This document shows, in pieces, positions 37,331 to 46,048 of a DNA stretch of 64,000 bases. The stretch is from RGIG8767 sp964487395 (GTDB taxonomy: Bacteria > Bacillota > Clostridia > Lachnospirales > Lachnospiraceae). Where the stretch lies: assembly GCA_964487395.1 (NCBI GenBank), contig CAZAQH010000001.1, positions 1 through 64,000 on the forward strand, given 5' to 3'. Made by a program: the position numbers and the translations under genes. Numbering within the stretch: position 1 is the stretch's first letter; each line of letters starts with the position of its first letter. The notes under the pieces were generated by a model, which saw only the letters and a list, made by a program, of their open reading frames with translations, was not told where the DNA came from and searched no databases.

Positions 37331-38629
37331 CTAAATTGACTTACTGAATTTACTTTTTCTGTATATGATATCATTTCTGCCCGGTCCATTGGAAACCATT
37401 GTGATTGGATATCCAAGCTGTTCTTCAACAAACTCTATATATTTTCTACAGTTTTCCGGTAATTCTTCATATGTAGATATACCACGAATATCACAATTCC
37501 AGCCCGGCAATGTCTTTAATACCGGTTTTGCTTTTTCAAGCAGTCTGGTAACTGGGAAGCTTGTTGTTACTTCTCCATCAATATCATATCCTACACATAC
37601 CGGAATCTCTTCTAAATATCCTAAAACATCAAGTACGGTAAATGCAACATCTGTTGTACCCTGTAAACGACAGCCATATTTAGATGCCACACAGTCAAAC
37701 CATCCCATTCTACGTGGACGTCCTGTTGTTGCACCATACTCTCCACCGTCACCACCACGTCTTCTTAATTCATCTGCTTCTTCTCCAAAGATTTCGGAAA
37801 CAAATGCGCCTGCACCAACTGCTGATGAATATGCCTTACAAACAGTAACAATCTGTTTGATTTCATATGGTGGAATACCTGCTCCAATAGCGCCATAAGC
37901 AGCTAATGTGGAAGATGAGGTAACCATAGGATAAATTCCGTGATCAGGATCCTTTAAGGTTCCAAGCTGACCTTCTAATAATACTGTCTTGCCTTCTTTA
38001 AGTGCTTTATCAAGATATTCTGAAACATCGCATACATATGGTGCAACCATATCTCGGTACTCATGAAGTGTTGTTAAAAGTTCTGCTTTATCAATTAGTG
38101 GCTTGTGATACATATGCTCTAATATGCAGTTCTTCATATCACAAACTCTGTCAATTTTTTCTTTTAATAATTCATCATCAAATAATTCTGATACCTGAAA
38201 ACCAATCTTAGCATATTTGTCAGAATAGAAAGGTGCAATTCCTGATTTGGTAGAACCAAATGATTTGCCTCCCAGTCTTTCTTCCTCGTACTGATCAAAA
38301 AGAATATGATAAGGCATTACAATCTGTGCTCTGTCCGATACTAAAATCTTAGGCATTGGAACATCACGATCTGTAATTGATTTAATTTCGTTAAATAAAA
38401 TTGGAATGTTTAAAGCAACACCGTTACCGATAATGCTTGTTGTATGTCCATAAAATACACCACTTGGTAATGTATGAAGTGCAAATTTACCATAATCATT
38501 TACAATTGTATGACCTGCATTGGCGCCACCCTGAAAACGAATAATAATGTCTGCTTCCTGTGCGAGCATATCGGTAATCTTACCTTTTCCCTCGTCACCC
38601 CAGTTAGCTCCTACTACTGCTTTTACCAT
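37331..38629 (-). CDS. purA: Adenylosuccinate synthase
   Basis: The 432-residue protein has the N-terminal GTP loop VGANWGDEGKGK, the IMP/catalytic His in GGANAGHTIV, and the GTP-binding and TGRPRR motifs typical of PurA. It joins IMP and aspartate using GTP on the way to AMP. It has a GGAGG site and is followed by a strong terminator. It is separated from the upstream GGDEF gene by a hairpin, so it probably has its own promoter, which was not located with confidence. Confidence 0.96.
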   Translation of the reverse strand: MVKAVVGANWGDEGKGKITDMLAQEADIIIRFQGGANAGHTIVNDYGKFALHTLPSGVFYGHTTSIIGNGVALNIPILFNEIKSITDRDVPMPKILVSDRAQIVMPYHILFDQYEEERLGGKSFGSTKSGIAPFYSDKYAKIGFQVSELFDDELLKEKIDRVCDMKNCILEHMYHKPLIDKAELLTTLHEYRDMVAPYVCDVSEYLDKALKEGKTVLLEGQLGTLKDPDHGIYPMVTSSSTLAAYGAIGAGIPPYEIKQIVTVCKAYSSAVGAGAFVSEIFGEEADELRRRGGDGGEYGATTGRPRRMGWFDCVASKYGCRLQGTTDVAFTVLDVLGYLEEIPVCVGYDIDGEVTTSFPVTRLLEKAKPVLKTLPGWNCDIRGISTYEELPENCRKYIEFVEEQLGYPITMVSNGPGRNDIIYRKSKFSKSI

Positions 38630-38712
38630 TTTAAATCCTCCCTAATATCTCTGTTTCCTATTACGGTAATATCATACTACAGATTTATTTATAAGTAAAA
38701 TCAATAATAATT

Positions 38713-38745
38713 ATGGCAGTCATAATTTGTGCTTATGACTGCCAT
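38713..38745 (-). terminator. Terminator after the GGDEF gene
   Basis: A 13-bp perfect stem, ATGGCAGTCATAA with TTATGACTGCCAT, 7-base loop, between the GGDEF stop and purA. It is followed by A/T-rich sequence rather than a clean T-run. Confidence 0.75.
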
Positions 38746-38748
38746 TGT

Positions 38749-39804
38749 TTATTCATCTTCATGAATTGTATATTTATTTTTCCCGCCTTTTTTGGATTCG
38801 TACATTGCATGATCCGCATTACGGTAAAGTTCATCAAAGGTTGTACCATCTTTTGGATACATTGCAATTCCTATACTGGCTGTAACCTTACATATTGCTT
38901 CATCGCCAATAAATGTTCTGTTCATATCTTCTACCAGCATTTCAAGTCTTCCGACAAGCCATGACCTGTTATGTATCTTGGGTAGAAATACAACAAACTC
39001 GTCCCCGCCAAGTCTTCCGATATAATCGGATTTACGAAATTGCTTTTTCAGTATGGTACCTGTCTGATGTAAAAGTTCATCTCCGGCTTTATGTCCAAAA
39101 TTATCATTAATTCCTTTAAAGTTATCAATATCAAGAAGAATAAATGCTGCATTTTCCATATTATCACTTATATATTCTTCGATGCACTGTTCTAATGCAC
39201 CTCGCGTAGCTAAATCAGTCAATGCATCTATTTCGACTTTCTTTTTCATCTCTTCGTGTTCAGAAAGATCGACAAGCTGACGATTTAACACTGCATTATA
39301 TACTAAAAGACTAAAAATATAGAAAACTAATCCATCTACGATTAATCGCGGTAAATCTGCTTGTGGTCCCTTAAGTAGCAGACAAATGTAATAAGCTGCC
39401 AGCATAAATGTCTGAAACAGATATACATGCCAGCGTTTATCAATTAAAAACGTGGGCAGTACCACAAGAAATACACAGAAAGACGCAGTTGTGGCAACTT
39501 CAGCCGAAACAGCAAGTCCAATTGCATAAACGTGACAACTTCCCATAAAAAGATAAAAAAGAGGACGGGAAAATGGTAGTTTGTCATTGATTAGGTAAAA
39601 TAGAATCCCTACTACAGTACCATATAAATACAGGTACTTTGTACCAGATAATGCCGGCACAAACAGTGCCACAATGAAAATCAAAAATGACATTGCGCCA
39701 CCAAGTATACAGATTTTACCCAGTTCTATTCTGTTTTTTTCATCAATCGCCTGTCCATAGTCCTTAAAAATCCCTTTTGAAATTTTATCTTTGTCCTTAA
39801 ACAT
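38749..39804 (-). CDS. Membrane diguanylate cyclase (GGDEF)
   Basis: The 351-residue protein has about six hydrophobic segments in residues 30-180 and a C-terminal GGDEF domain with an intact GRLGGDEFVVFL site near residue 265 and the DIDNFKGINDNFGH metal-binding region. An RxxD inhibitory site is not seen at the usual place. It begins inside the end of purB (8-base overlap), so it is translated together with a purine enzyme. This is an unusual partner for a c-di-GMP synthase and may tie signalling to nucleotide supply (inference). Confidence 0.92.
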   Translation of the reverse strand: MFKDKDKISKGIFKDYGQAIDEKNRIELGKICILGGAMSFLIFIVALFVPALSGTKYLYLYGTVVGILFYLINDKLPFSRPLFYLFMGSCHVYAIGLAVSAEVATTASFCVFLVVLPTFLIDKRWHVYLFQTFMLAAYYICLLLKGPQADLPRLIVDGLVFYIFSLLVYNAVLNRQLVDLSEHEEMKKKVEIDALTDLATRGALEQCIEEYISDNMENAAFILLDIDNFKGINDNFGHKAGDELLHQTGTILKKQFRKSDYIGRLGGDEFVVFLPKIHNRSWLVGRLEMLVEDMNRTFIGDEAICKVTASIGIAMYPKDGTTFDELYRNADHAMYESKKGGKNKYTIHEDE

Positions 39805-41230
39805 TAATTTCCGCCTTTACACCCAATAACTCTTTATTTGCATCAAGCAATGGATAGATACAGTTCTTTAAAAAAGCTGTAACCTGTTCTTTACTTCTTC
39901 CAACGTATTTTGTCGGATTCATGGTCTTTTGAAGTGCTTCTTCCGTTAAATTAAAAGCACTGTCTGATGCTATTAATTCAAGAAGATTATTGTCTTTTCC
40001 TTCTACCTTAACCGTTTTTCCCGCTTCCATGGATAAGGTTCTGATTTTTTCATGAAGTTCCTGGCGGTCTCCTCCTAACTTCACGGCATCCATCATGATA
40101 TTTTCTGTTGCCATAAATGGCAGTTCGCTCATAATGTGTTTTTCAATTACTTTAGGATATACAACAAGACCATCAACTACGTTTAAACACAAATCAAGAA
40201 TTCCATCAATTGCCAAAAATCCTTCCGGAACGGAAAGTCTTTTGTTGGCGGAATCATCTAATGTTCTCTCAAACCACTGTGTTGCAGATGTAATTGCCGG
40301 ATTCAAGGCATCCACAATCACATATCTGCTTAAGGAAGCAATACGTTCACTTCTCATTGGATTACGTTTGTATGCCATTGCAGAGGAACCAATCTGTGAC
40401 TTTTCAAATGGTTCTTCTACTTCTTTTAGATGCTGTAATAAACGAATGTCATTCGACATCTTGGTTGCACTGGCAGCAATACCTGCAAGTACATTAAGTA
40501 CACGTGTATCCATTTTTCTGGAATACGTCTGTCCAGATACCGGAACGCATTCTCTAAAGCCCATTTTTTTTGCAATCATCGGATCGATTTTATCAATTGT
40601 CTCCTGATCACCGTCAAAAAGTTCAAGGAAAGAAGCCTGTGTACCAGTCGTTCCTTTAGAACCTAATAATTTCATGGTAGATAACACATATTCCAAATCT
40701 TCATAATCAAGATAAAATTCCTGCAGCCATAAAGAAGCTCTCTTACCAACTGTTGTCGGCTGTGCAGGCTGGAAATGTGTAAATGCCAGTGTCGGTAAAT
40801 CCTTATATTTATCAGCAAAATCAGCCAGTTCTTTCATTACATTGAGTAATTTTTTCTTAACAAGCTGTAGCGCTTCTGTCATAACAATAATATCGGTGTT
40901 ATCTCCTACATAACATGAGGTAGCTCCTAAGTGGATAATACCTTTTGCTTTGGGGCATTGTACACCATATGCATAAACATGACTCATAACATCATGACGT
41001 ACTTCCTTTTCTCTTTCTTTTGCCACGTCATAATTAATGTCATCCACATGCTCCTTTAATTCGTCAATCTGTTCCTGGGTAATTGCAAGACCTAATTCCT
41101 TCTCTGTCTCTGCTAATGCAATCCATAATCTTCTCCAGGTACGAAACTTTTTGTCAGGTGAAAAAATATATTGCATTTCCTTGCTGGCATAACGCTCAGA
41201 AAGGGGACTCTGATAACAATCTGTACTCAT
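39797..41230 (-). CDS. purB: Adenylosuccinate lyase
   Basis: This 477-residue enzyme of the fumarase/aspartase superfamily has signature GSSAMAYKRNPMRSERI, conserved HLGATSCYVGDN, and an early FSPDKKF segment. It cleaves SAICAR and adenylosuccinate in purine synthesis. It has a good GGAGG start 47 bases after purF. A promoter-like pair and an imperfect palindrome lie in that gap. Confidence 0.96.
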   Translation of the reverse strand: MSTDCYQSPLSERYASKEMQYIFSPDKKFRTWRRLWIALAETEKELGLAITQEQIDELKEHVDDINYDVAKEREKEVRHDVMSHVYAYGVQCPKAKGIIHLGATSCYVGDNTDIIVMTEALQLVKKKLLNVMKELADFADKYKDLPTLAFTHFQPAQPTTVGKRASLWLQEFYLDYEDLEYVLSTMKLLGSKGTTGTQASFLELFDGDQETIDKIDPMIAKKMGFRECVPVSGQTYSRKMDTRVLNVLAGIAASATKMSNDIRLLQHLKEVEEPFEKSQIGSSAMAYKRNPMRSERIASLSRYVIVDALNPAITSATQWFERTLDDSANKRLSVPEGFLAIDGILDLCLNVVDGLVVYPKVIEKHIMSELPFMATENIMMDAVKLGGDRQELHEKIRTLSMEAGKTVKVEGKDNNLLELIASDSAFNLTEEALQKTMNPTKYVGRSKEQVTAFLKNCIYPLLDANKELLGVKAEINV

Positions 41231-41253
41231 GTTTGCCTCCGTTAAATGAAATT

Positions 41254-41294
41254 TATACAGTTAACAGTATAGCATGTTTATTTTTCAAAGTCAC
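41254..41294 (-). promoter_or_regulatory. Possible promoter and operator palindrome before purB
   Basis: On the minus strand GTGACT (41289-41294), 17-base spacer, TATACT (41266-41271). The -10 is embedded in an imperfect inverted repeat around GTTAAC (41254-41271). The pair could give purB expression apart from purF. Confidence 0.4.
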
Positions 41295-42693
41295 CCCTAA
41301 TATCATCATTTGGAGGGTCAATTGGATAATTTCCACTAAAACAGCCACGGCAGATAGAAGTCCCACCGGCAATCTCCTGTAAACGTTCTTCTTTTAGATA
41401 TCCAAGCGAATCTGCCCCGATAATTTCCCGTATTTCTTCAACGGTTCTGTTAAAGGCAATCAACTGTTCTCTTGCCGGTACATCCGTTCCAAAATAACAT
41501 GGCCATAAAAATGGTGGAGAAGATACTCTCATGTGTACTTCTTTTGCTCCTGCCTTTCGAAGCATATGCACAATTCTATCAGAAGTCGTTCCTCTTACAA
41601 TTGAATCGTCTATCATAATGACGCGTTTGCCATCGACTGCTTCCCTAAGGGCATTGAGTTTTACCTGCACACTGCTTTCTCTGCTTTTTTGTTTGGGTTT
41701 GATAAAAGTTCTTCCTACATATGCATTTTTAATAAAGGCTGTAGCATAGGGAATCCCTGATTGAAGCGAATAGCCAAGTGCTGCACAATTACCGGATTCC
41801 GGTACTCCTACTACAATATCCGCATCAACCGGTGAATCTATCGCAAGATACTTTCCAGCCATAATTCGTGATTCATATACGCTTACACCATCGATTCTGC
41901 TGTCCGGTCTTGCAAAATAAATATATTCAAATACACATCTTGCCTGTTGTTCCTTTGGAAGACAGTGTGAAGTATCCGAGATAATTCCATTATCTTTTGA
42001 AATCGTAACAATCTCTCCCGGTGCCACATCTCTTACAAATTCAGCACCTACTGTATCCAGTGCACAGGTCTCCGATGCCAAAATATAACAATTGTCTCTT
42101 TTGCCAATGCAAAGCGGTCTGAATCCATAGGGATCTCTTGCACCTATAAGTTTTCTTGGAGACATAACGACAAGTGAATATGCTCCTTTGATTTTCTCCA
42201 TTGCTTTGCCAACAGCCTGTTCAACCGTTGCTGTATGCAATCGTTCTCTTGCTATATAGTAGGCAATAACCTCTGAATCAATCGTAGTTTGGAAAATAGC
42301 TCCTGTCTGGCTTAATTCTTCCCGAAGCTGCACTGCATTAATTAAATTACCATTATGTGCAAGCCCAAGAGTACCTTTTACATAATTTAGCACAAGTGGC
42401 TGTGCATTTTCCCGCGTAGAACTTCCGGCAGTTGAATATCTGACATGTCCTACTCCAATATCACCTGTTAATTTTTCGATAATCTCCGGATTGAATGTCT
42501 CATTTACCAGTCCCATGTCCTTATGTGAAATCACTTTTCCCTTTGGTCCGTTCGTATCACTCACTGCAATTCCACAACTTTCCTGGCCTCTATGCTGCAG
42601 GGCCAGTAATCCATAATATATAGTAGTTGCTACATTGCCACCGTCTAAATCATACATGCCAAAGACGCCACATTCTTCTTTTAATGTACTCAT
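41278..42693 (-). CDS. purF: Amidophosphoribosyltransferase
   Basis: This protein of about 471 residues has a short propeptide before the catalytic Cys (STLKEECGVFGMYD), an N-terminal Ntn glutaminase domain, and a C-terminal PRTase domain with the PRPP loop VIMIDDSIVRGTTS. It commits PRPP to purine synthesis. Four-cysteine Fe-S features are suggested by CARCV and the C-terminal ICRGCFSGNYP. The start at ATG 42693 follows GGGAG by 7 bases. A frame back to 42759 would overlap the terminator-like hairpin after purC and is rejected. Confidence 0.96.
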   Translation of the reverse strand: MSTLKEECGVFGMYDLDGGNVATTIYYGLLALQHRGQESCGIAVSDTNGPKGKVISHKDMGLVNETFNPEIIEKLTGDIGVGHVRYSTAGSSTRENAQPLVLNYVKGTLGLAHNGNLINAVQLREELSQTGAIFQTTIDSEVIAYYIARERLHTATVEQAVGKAMEKIKGAYSLVVMSPRKLIGARDPYGFRPLCIGKRDNCYILASETCALDTVGAEFVRDVAPGEIVTISKDNGIISDTSHCLPKEQQARCVFEYIYFARPDSRIDGVSVYESRIMAGKYLAIDSPVDADIVVGVPESGNCAALGYSLQSGIPYATAFIKNAYVGRTFIKPKQKSRESSVQVKLNALREAVDGKRVIMIDDSIVRGTTSDRIVHMLRKAGAKEVHMRVSSPPFLWPCYFGTDVPAREQLIAFNRTVEEIREIIGADSLGYLKEERLQEIAGGTSICRGCFSGNYPIDPPNDDIRGDFEK

Positions 42694-42713
42694 CCATTTT
42701 CTCCCTGAAAATA

Positions 42714-42770
42714 AAAAAGACACTGCTGGCAGGGACGAACATCTTTGTTCTGCTTTCACAATGTCTTTTT
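42714..42770 (-). terminator. Hairpin between purC and purF (terminator or attenuator)
   Basis: An outer stem, AAAAAGACA (42714-42722) with TGTCTTTTT (42762-42770), encloses an inner hairpin GAACA-TCTT-TGTTC with flanking GCA/TGC. On the minus strand the T-rich arm follows, so it can stop transcripts after purC. With about 90 bases between the genes, it may set the purC:purF ratio. No guanine riboswitch consensus was seen. Confidence 0.55.
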
Positions 42771-42782
42771 AACTATTTTATT

Positions 42783-43487
42783 TTATAAACCGAGACGCTT
42801 AAATACTTCGTTGTAAGCTTCTTCAACATTCCCAAGATCTCTGCGGAAACGGTCTTTATCTAATTTTTCGTTAGTATGAACATCCCAAAGTCTGCAGGTA
42901 TCAGGACTTGTCTCATCAGCAAGAATAATCTGTCCATGATAACGACCAAATTCAATCTTGAAATCAATTAACTTAATATCTGCCTGTAAGAAATACTCTT
43001 TTAAAACATCATTTACTTTAAAGGCATATTTTTTAATGGTATCAATCTCTTCCCATGTAGCAAGTCCAAGTGCTACTGCAAAATAAGAATTGATAAGTGG
43101 ATCTCCAAGGTCATCATTTTTATAACTGAACTCAATAGTAGGCTCTTTTAAAAGAGTTCCTTCTTCTACGCCAAGTCTCTTTGAAAAACTGCCTGCTGCC
43201 ACATTACGGATAATAACCTCAAGTGGTACAATTTCCACTTTTTTAACAGCTGTTTCACGGTCGCTTAATTCTTCTATCAAATGAGTTGGAACACCTTTTG
43301 ATTCGAGAATTTTGAATACATGATTGCTCATTTTGTTATTAATAACACCTTTTCCAACAATCGTTCCTTTTTTAATTCCATTAAATGCGGTTGCATCATC
43401 CTTATAATCTACAATAAGAATATCCGGATCATCCGTTGTGTAAACCTTTTTTGCTTTGCCTTCGTAAAGCTGTTCCAATTTTTTCAT
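42783..43487 (-). CDS. purC: SAICAR synthetase
   Basis: This 234-residue protein is full length for bacterial PurC, with N-terminal QLYEGKAKKVY, EVIIRNVAAGS, and the C-terminal DEISPD-like LADETSPDTCRLWD. It couples CAIR with aspartate. Its ribosome site is AAGGAGA. It has its own sigma-A-type promoter and ends at a hairpin before purF. Confidence 0.96.
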   Translation of the reverse strand: MKKLEQLYEGKAKKVYTTDDPDILIVDYKDDATAFNGIKKGTIVGKGVINNKMSNHVFKILESKGVPTHLIEELSDRETAVKKVEIVPLEVIIRNVAAGSFSKRLGVEEGTLLKEPTIEFSYKNDDLGDPLINSYFAVALGLATWEEIDTIKKYAFKVNDVLKEYFLQADIKLIDFKIEFGRYHGQIILADETSPDTCRLWDVHTNEKLDKDRFRRDLGNVEEAYNEVFKRLGL

Positions 43488-43533
43488 CAGCGTCTCCTTA
43501 AACCTTTCTTTTATGAATACTATTTCTTAGCAA

Positions 43534-43562
43534 AGTATATCTCACACAATATACAAAATCAA
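43534..43562 (-). promoter_or_regulatory. Sigma-A-type promoter of purC
   Basis: On the minus strand TTGATT (43557-43562), 17-base spacer, TATACT (43534-43539). It overlaps the very end of the ABC ATPase gene. Confidence 0.7.
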
Positions 43563-44320
43563 CTAACAAATTTACCAATAAATTCTCTTACCCTTGTATT
43601 TTCTGAGGCAAAAATATCATCGGGCGAACCCTGGGCTACAATCACACCGCCCTCCATAAAAACAATGCGGTCTGACAGTTCTTTTGCAAACTGCATTTCA
43701 TGCGTTACAATAATCATTGTCATGTGTTCATTAGCCAGCTGTTTAATTACCTTTAACACTTCTCCTGTCAGTTCCGGATCAAGTGCTGAAGTCGGTTCAT
43801 CAAAAAATAATATTTTAGGCTGCAGGGCAAGTGCTCTTGCAATGGATACTCTCTGCTGCTGTCCACCGGAAAGCTGATATGGATATGCATCCACTTTATC
43901 AGCAAGTCCTAGCTGGTCTAAGAGTTTCATTGCGCGCTCCACTGCTTCTTTTTTTGAAATCTTATCTACACTCATAGGTGCATCTATAATATTTTTAAGA
44001 ACAGTATAGTGTGGAAAAAGATTGAAACTTTGAAATACAAGCCCGAAATTCTTACGGATTTTTTTCAAATCTGCTTTAGGGGCATATACACATTTATCGT
44101 GTGTTTCATCTTCCCAAGCTGCCTTTTCTCCCAAATAAACGAGTTCTCCGCCATCCATTCTCTCAAGCATAGTAGCACAGCGAAGAAGTGTCGATTTACC
44201 GGAGCCGGACGGTCCGATAATGGATACCACTTCTCCCTCTTTAACCGATAGGGATATATCTGTAATAACCTCTAATTCATCAAACGTTTTTTTCATGTTA
44301 CGAATTTCCAATAAGTTCAT
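43559..44320 (-). CDS. Polar amino acid ABC transporter, ATP-binding subunit
   Basis: The 253-residue ATPase is GlnQ/HisP-like, with Walker A GPSGSGKST, the Q-loop LVFQSFNLFPH, signature LSGGQQQR, Walker B ILFFDEPTSAL and the H-loop THEM. It powers the permease encoded directly upstream (10-base gap). Its end overlaps the purC promoter. The substrate is set by the binding protein, likely a polar amino acid. Confidence 0.95.
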   Translation of the reverse strand: MNLLEIRNMKKTFDELEVITDISLSVKEGEVVSIIGPSGSGKSTLLRCATMLERMDGGELVYLGEKAAWEDETHDKCVYAPKADLKKIRKNFGLVFQSFNLFPHYTVLKNIIDAPMSVDKISKKEAVERAMKLLDQLGLADKVDAYPYQLSGGQQQRVSIARALALQPKILFFDEPTSALDPELTGEVLKVIKQLANEHMTMIIVTHEMQFAKELSDRIVFMEGGVIVAQGSPDDIFASENTRVREFIGKFVS

Positions 44321-44330
44321 ATGCTGCCTC

Positions 44331-44981
44331 CTACCTGTAATATCCGGTCTTCTTTTCCAGGAATTCCATGAAAAAGGCTACCATATAATTGAAAATGAAA
44401 TAAAAAACACCTGCTACCATAAGCGGCACAACAGAGGTTTCTTTTGCACCAATCTGCTTGGCAATTGTAAACATTTCAGCTATTGCAATAACAAACGCAA
44501 GAGAAGTGTCCTTTACAAGCGTAATTGTCTCATTCGTAACTGACGGTAATATTCTTTTAATGACCTGTGGAAAAATAATTTTAAAGAATGTCTGTCCTTT
44601 ATTATATCCTAATACCTTTGCTGCTTCATATTGTCCAACCGGCATGGATTCTATCCCGCCACGATATATTTCTGCAAAATATGCTGCATAATTAATACTG
44701 AATGCAATAATAACAGCAACAAACCGGTATGCCTGGGATATCTTAAGTCCAAATGCATAATAAGGTGCGAAATAAACCACAATTAACTGTAACATCAATG
44801 GTGTACCACGCATAATGGCTATGTATATTTTAACGATTCCTCTTAAAACCGTGTTCTTTGACATACGCCCAAATGCAACAACAAGTCCAAGGGGCAGGGA
44901 AAAAAGCAGCGTCATAAAAAATATTTCTACCGAAACTAACATTCCGCTTCCCAATTGTATTAACATCATTGATACTGACAT
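44331..44981 (-). CDS. Polar amino acid ABC transporter, permease subunit
   Basis: This 216-residue HisM/GlnP-family permease has about five membrane segments and the EAA loop (YEAAKVLGYNKGQTFFKIIFPQVIKR). The RGTPLMLQL segment near residue 60 is diagnostic for amino acid permeases. It lies about 98 bases after the binding-protein gene, across a hairpin, and 10 bases before the ATPase gene. Confidence 0.95.
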   Translation of the reverse strand: MSVSMMLIQLGSGMLVSVEIFFMTLLFSLPLGLVVAFGRMSKNTVLRGIVKIYIAIMRGTPLMLQLIVVYFAPYYAFGLKISQAYRFVAVIIAFSINYAAYFAEIYRGGIESMPVGQYEAAKVLGYNKGQTFFKIIFPQVIKRILPSVTNETITLVKDTSLAFVIAIAEMFTIAKQIGAKETSVVPLMVAGVFYFIFNYMVAFFMEFLEKKTGYYR

Positions 44982-45015
44982 GTGTATTCCTCCAAAAAAT
45001 CATTAAAAAGCATAA

Positions 45016-45043
45016 GATACCGGAGCCAAAAAGCCCCAGTATC
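45016..45043 (-). terminator. Hairpin between binding-protein and permease genes
   Basis: GATACCGGAGCC pairs, with two mismatches, with GCCCCAGTATC around an A5 loop. It sits where many ABC operons have a partial terminator or mRNA-stabilising hairpin that raises binding-protein output above the membrane genes. A modest T-rich stretch follows. Confidence 0.5.
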
Positions 45044-45079
45044 GTTATTAATCTGTCTTATCTGTTAAGAATCTTGCAA

Positions 45080-45904
45080 TTATTTGCCAAGGCAAACACT
45101 GTCAACTAATCCAAAATCACTATATTTTTCAGCAATCTTTTCAAAGGTTCCATCATCAACCATTTCCATTAATGTCTTTTCTACCTGATCTTTTAATGCA
45201 TCATTGCCTTTGAAGAAACCAATACCATACTGCTCAGTTGAAAGCTGGTCATCTAAAACAACATATCCATCTCCACGAGAAGAAATCTGGTAATTAGCAA
45301 CGCCGATATCAATTGCAAGTGCATCAATTGCTCCTGATTCAAGATCCATGAATCCCATGTTGTAATCAGAATACTGAACTAATTCTGTAAAAGAAGCAGC
45401 TAAATCGAGATTTTCCCTATTTTCTTCATCCTGCAGTGCAGCAAGTGCGGAAGAATCCTTCTGTACACCAACTATTTTACCTGCAAGGTCAGCTTTTGAA
45501 ACAATACCTGAATCAGCGGCTACAACAAAAACCTGGCTGTTATCTACATATGGAACAGACCATGTATAATCATCTTCTCTGCCATTGATGGTAAAACCAT
45601 TCCAGATACAATCAATAGAGCCTGAAGATAATTCCATGTCTTTTGCATCCCAGTCAATTGGCTGTTTTACTAATTCCCATCCGTTACGATCACATACTTC
45701 CTGTGCAAGGTCTAAATCAAATCCTACATATTCTCCATTATCATCCATATATCCATAAGGTGGAAATTCAGCATCAAATCCCACTGTAAAAGTAGTTCTT
45801 TCTGCTGTATCTGTTGCTTCCGGTGCTGATGTGCTCTGAGCACCACATGCTGTTAATCCAAATGCCAGAATGATTGCCATTCCCAATGCTGTTAATTTTT
45901 TCAT
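45080..45904 (-). CDS. Polar amino acid ABC transporter, substrate-binding lipoprotein
   Basis: This protein of about 274 residues has a lipoprotein signal ending in LTAC-G (Cys20 after cleavage) and a SBP_bac_3 domain (FTVGFDAEFPPYGYMDDNGEYVGFDLDLA). The FDAEFPPYGY segment is typical for cystine/glutamine/arginine binders; the precise ligand is not known. The start at ATG 45904 has GGAGG 11 bases before it. The longer frame to 45943 has no lipoprotein pattern at its start. It is the first gene of the importer operon. Confidence 0.93.
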   Translation of the reverse strand: MKKLTALGMAIILAFGLTACGAQSTSAPEATDTAERTTFTVGFDAEFPPYGYMDDNGEYVGFDLDLAQEVCDRNGWELVKQPIDWDAKDMELSSGSIDCIWNGFTINGREDDYTWSVPYVDNSQVFVVAADSGIVSKADLAGKIVGVQKDSSALAALQDEENRENLDLAASFTELVQYSDYNMGFMDLESGAIDALAIDIGVANYQISSRGDGYVVLDDQLSTEQYGIGFFKGNDALKDQVEKTLMEMVDDGTFEKIAEKYSDFGLVDSVCLGK

Positions 45905-45961
45905 ACTTTTCTTATCCTCCTGAAATACATATGTACAGTTCATACTCTTTTTCTTTACCAG

Positions 45962-46014
45962 TTTAGCCCGCTAAAGAACATGGATATCGTATCAGAAGTC
46001 TTTTCTTCTGTCAA
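45962..46014 (-). promoter_or_regulatory. Promoter with two operator-like palindromes for the amino acid importer
   Basis: On the minus strand TTGACA (46009-46014), 17-base spacer, TACGAT (45986-45991). The spacer is itself a perfect palindrome, CAGAAG-N6-CTTCTG (45993-46010). A second, TTTAGC-CC-GCTAAA (45962-45975), lies just after the predicted start point. The positions fit repressor binding. Confidence 0.7.
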
Positions 46015-46048
46015 CCGCATTTTTACTGTAAAAGCATCAATATAACTG

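Noticed and set aside
40095..40607. A 170-codon plus-strand frame opposite purB
   Set aside because: It is the shadow of a strongly conserved enzyme on the other strand, with no start signals or family resemblance.
41281..43560. Guanine or other purine riboswitch before purC or purF
   Set aside because: Neither leader contains the conserved purine-riboswitch core, and the leaders are too short or are occupied by terminator-like hairpins.
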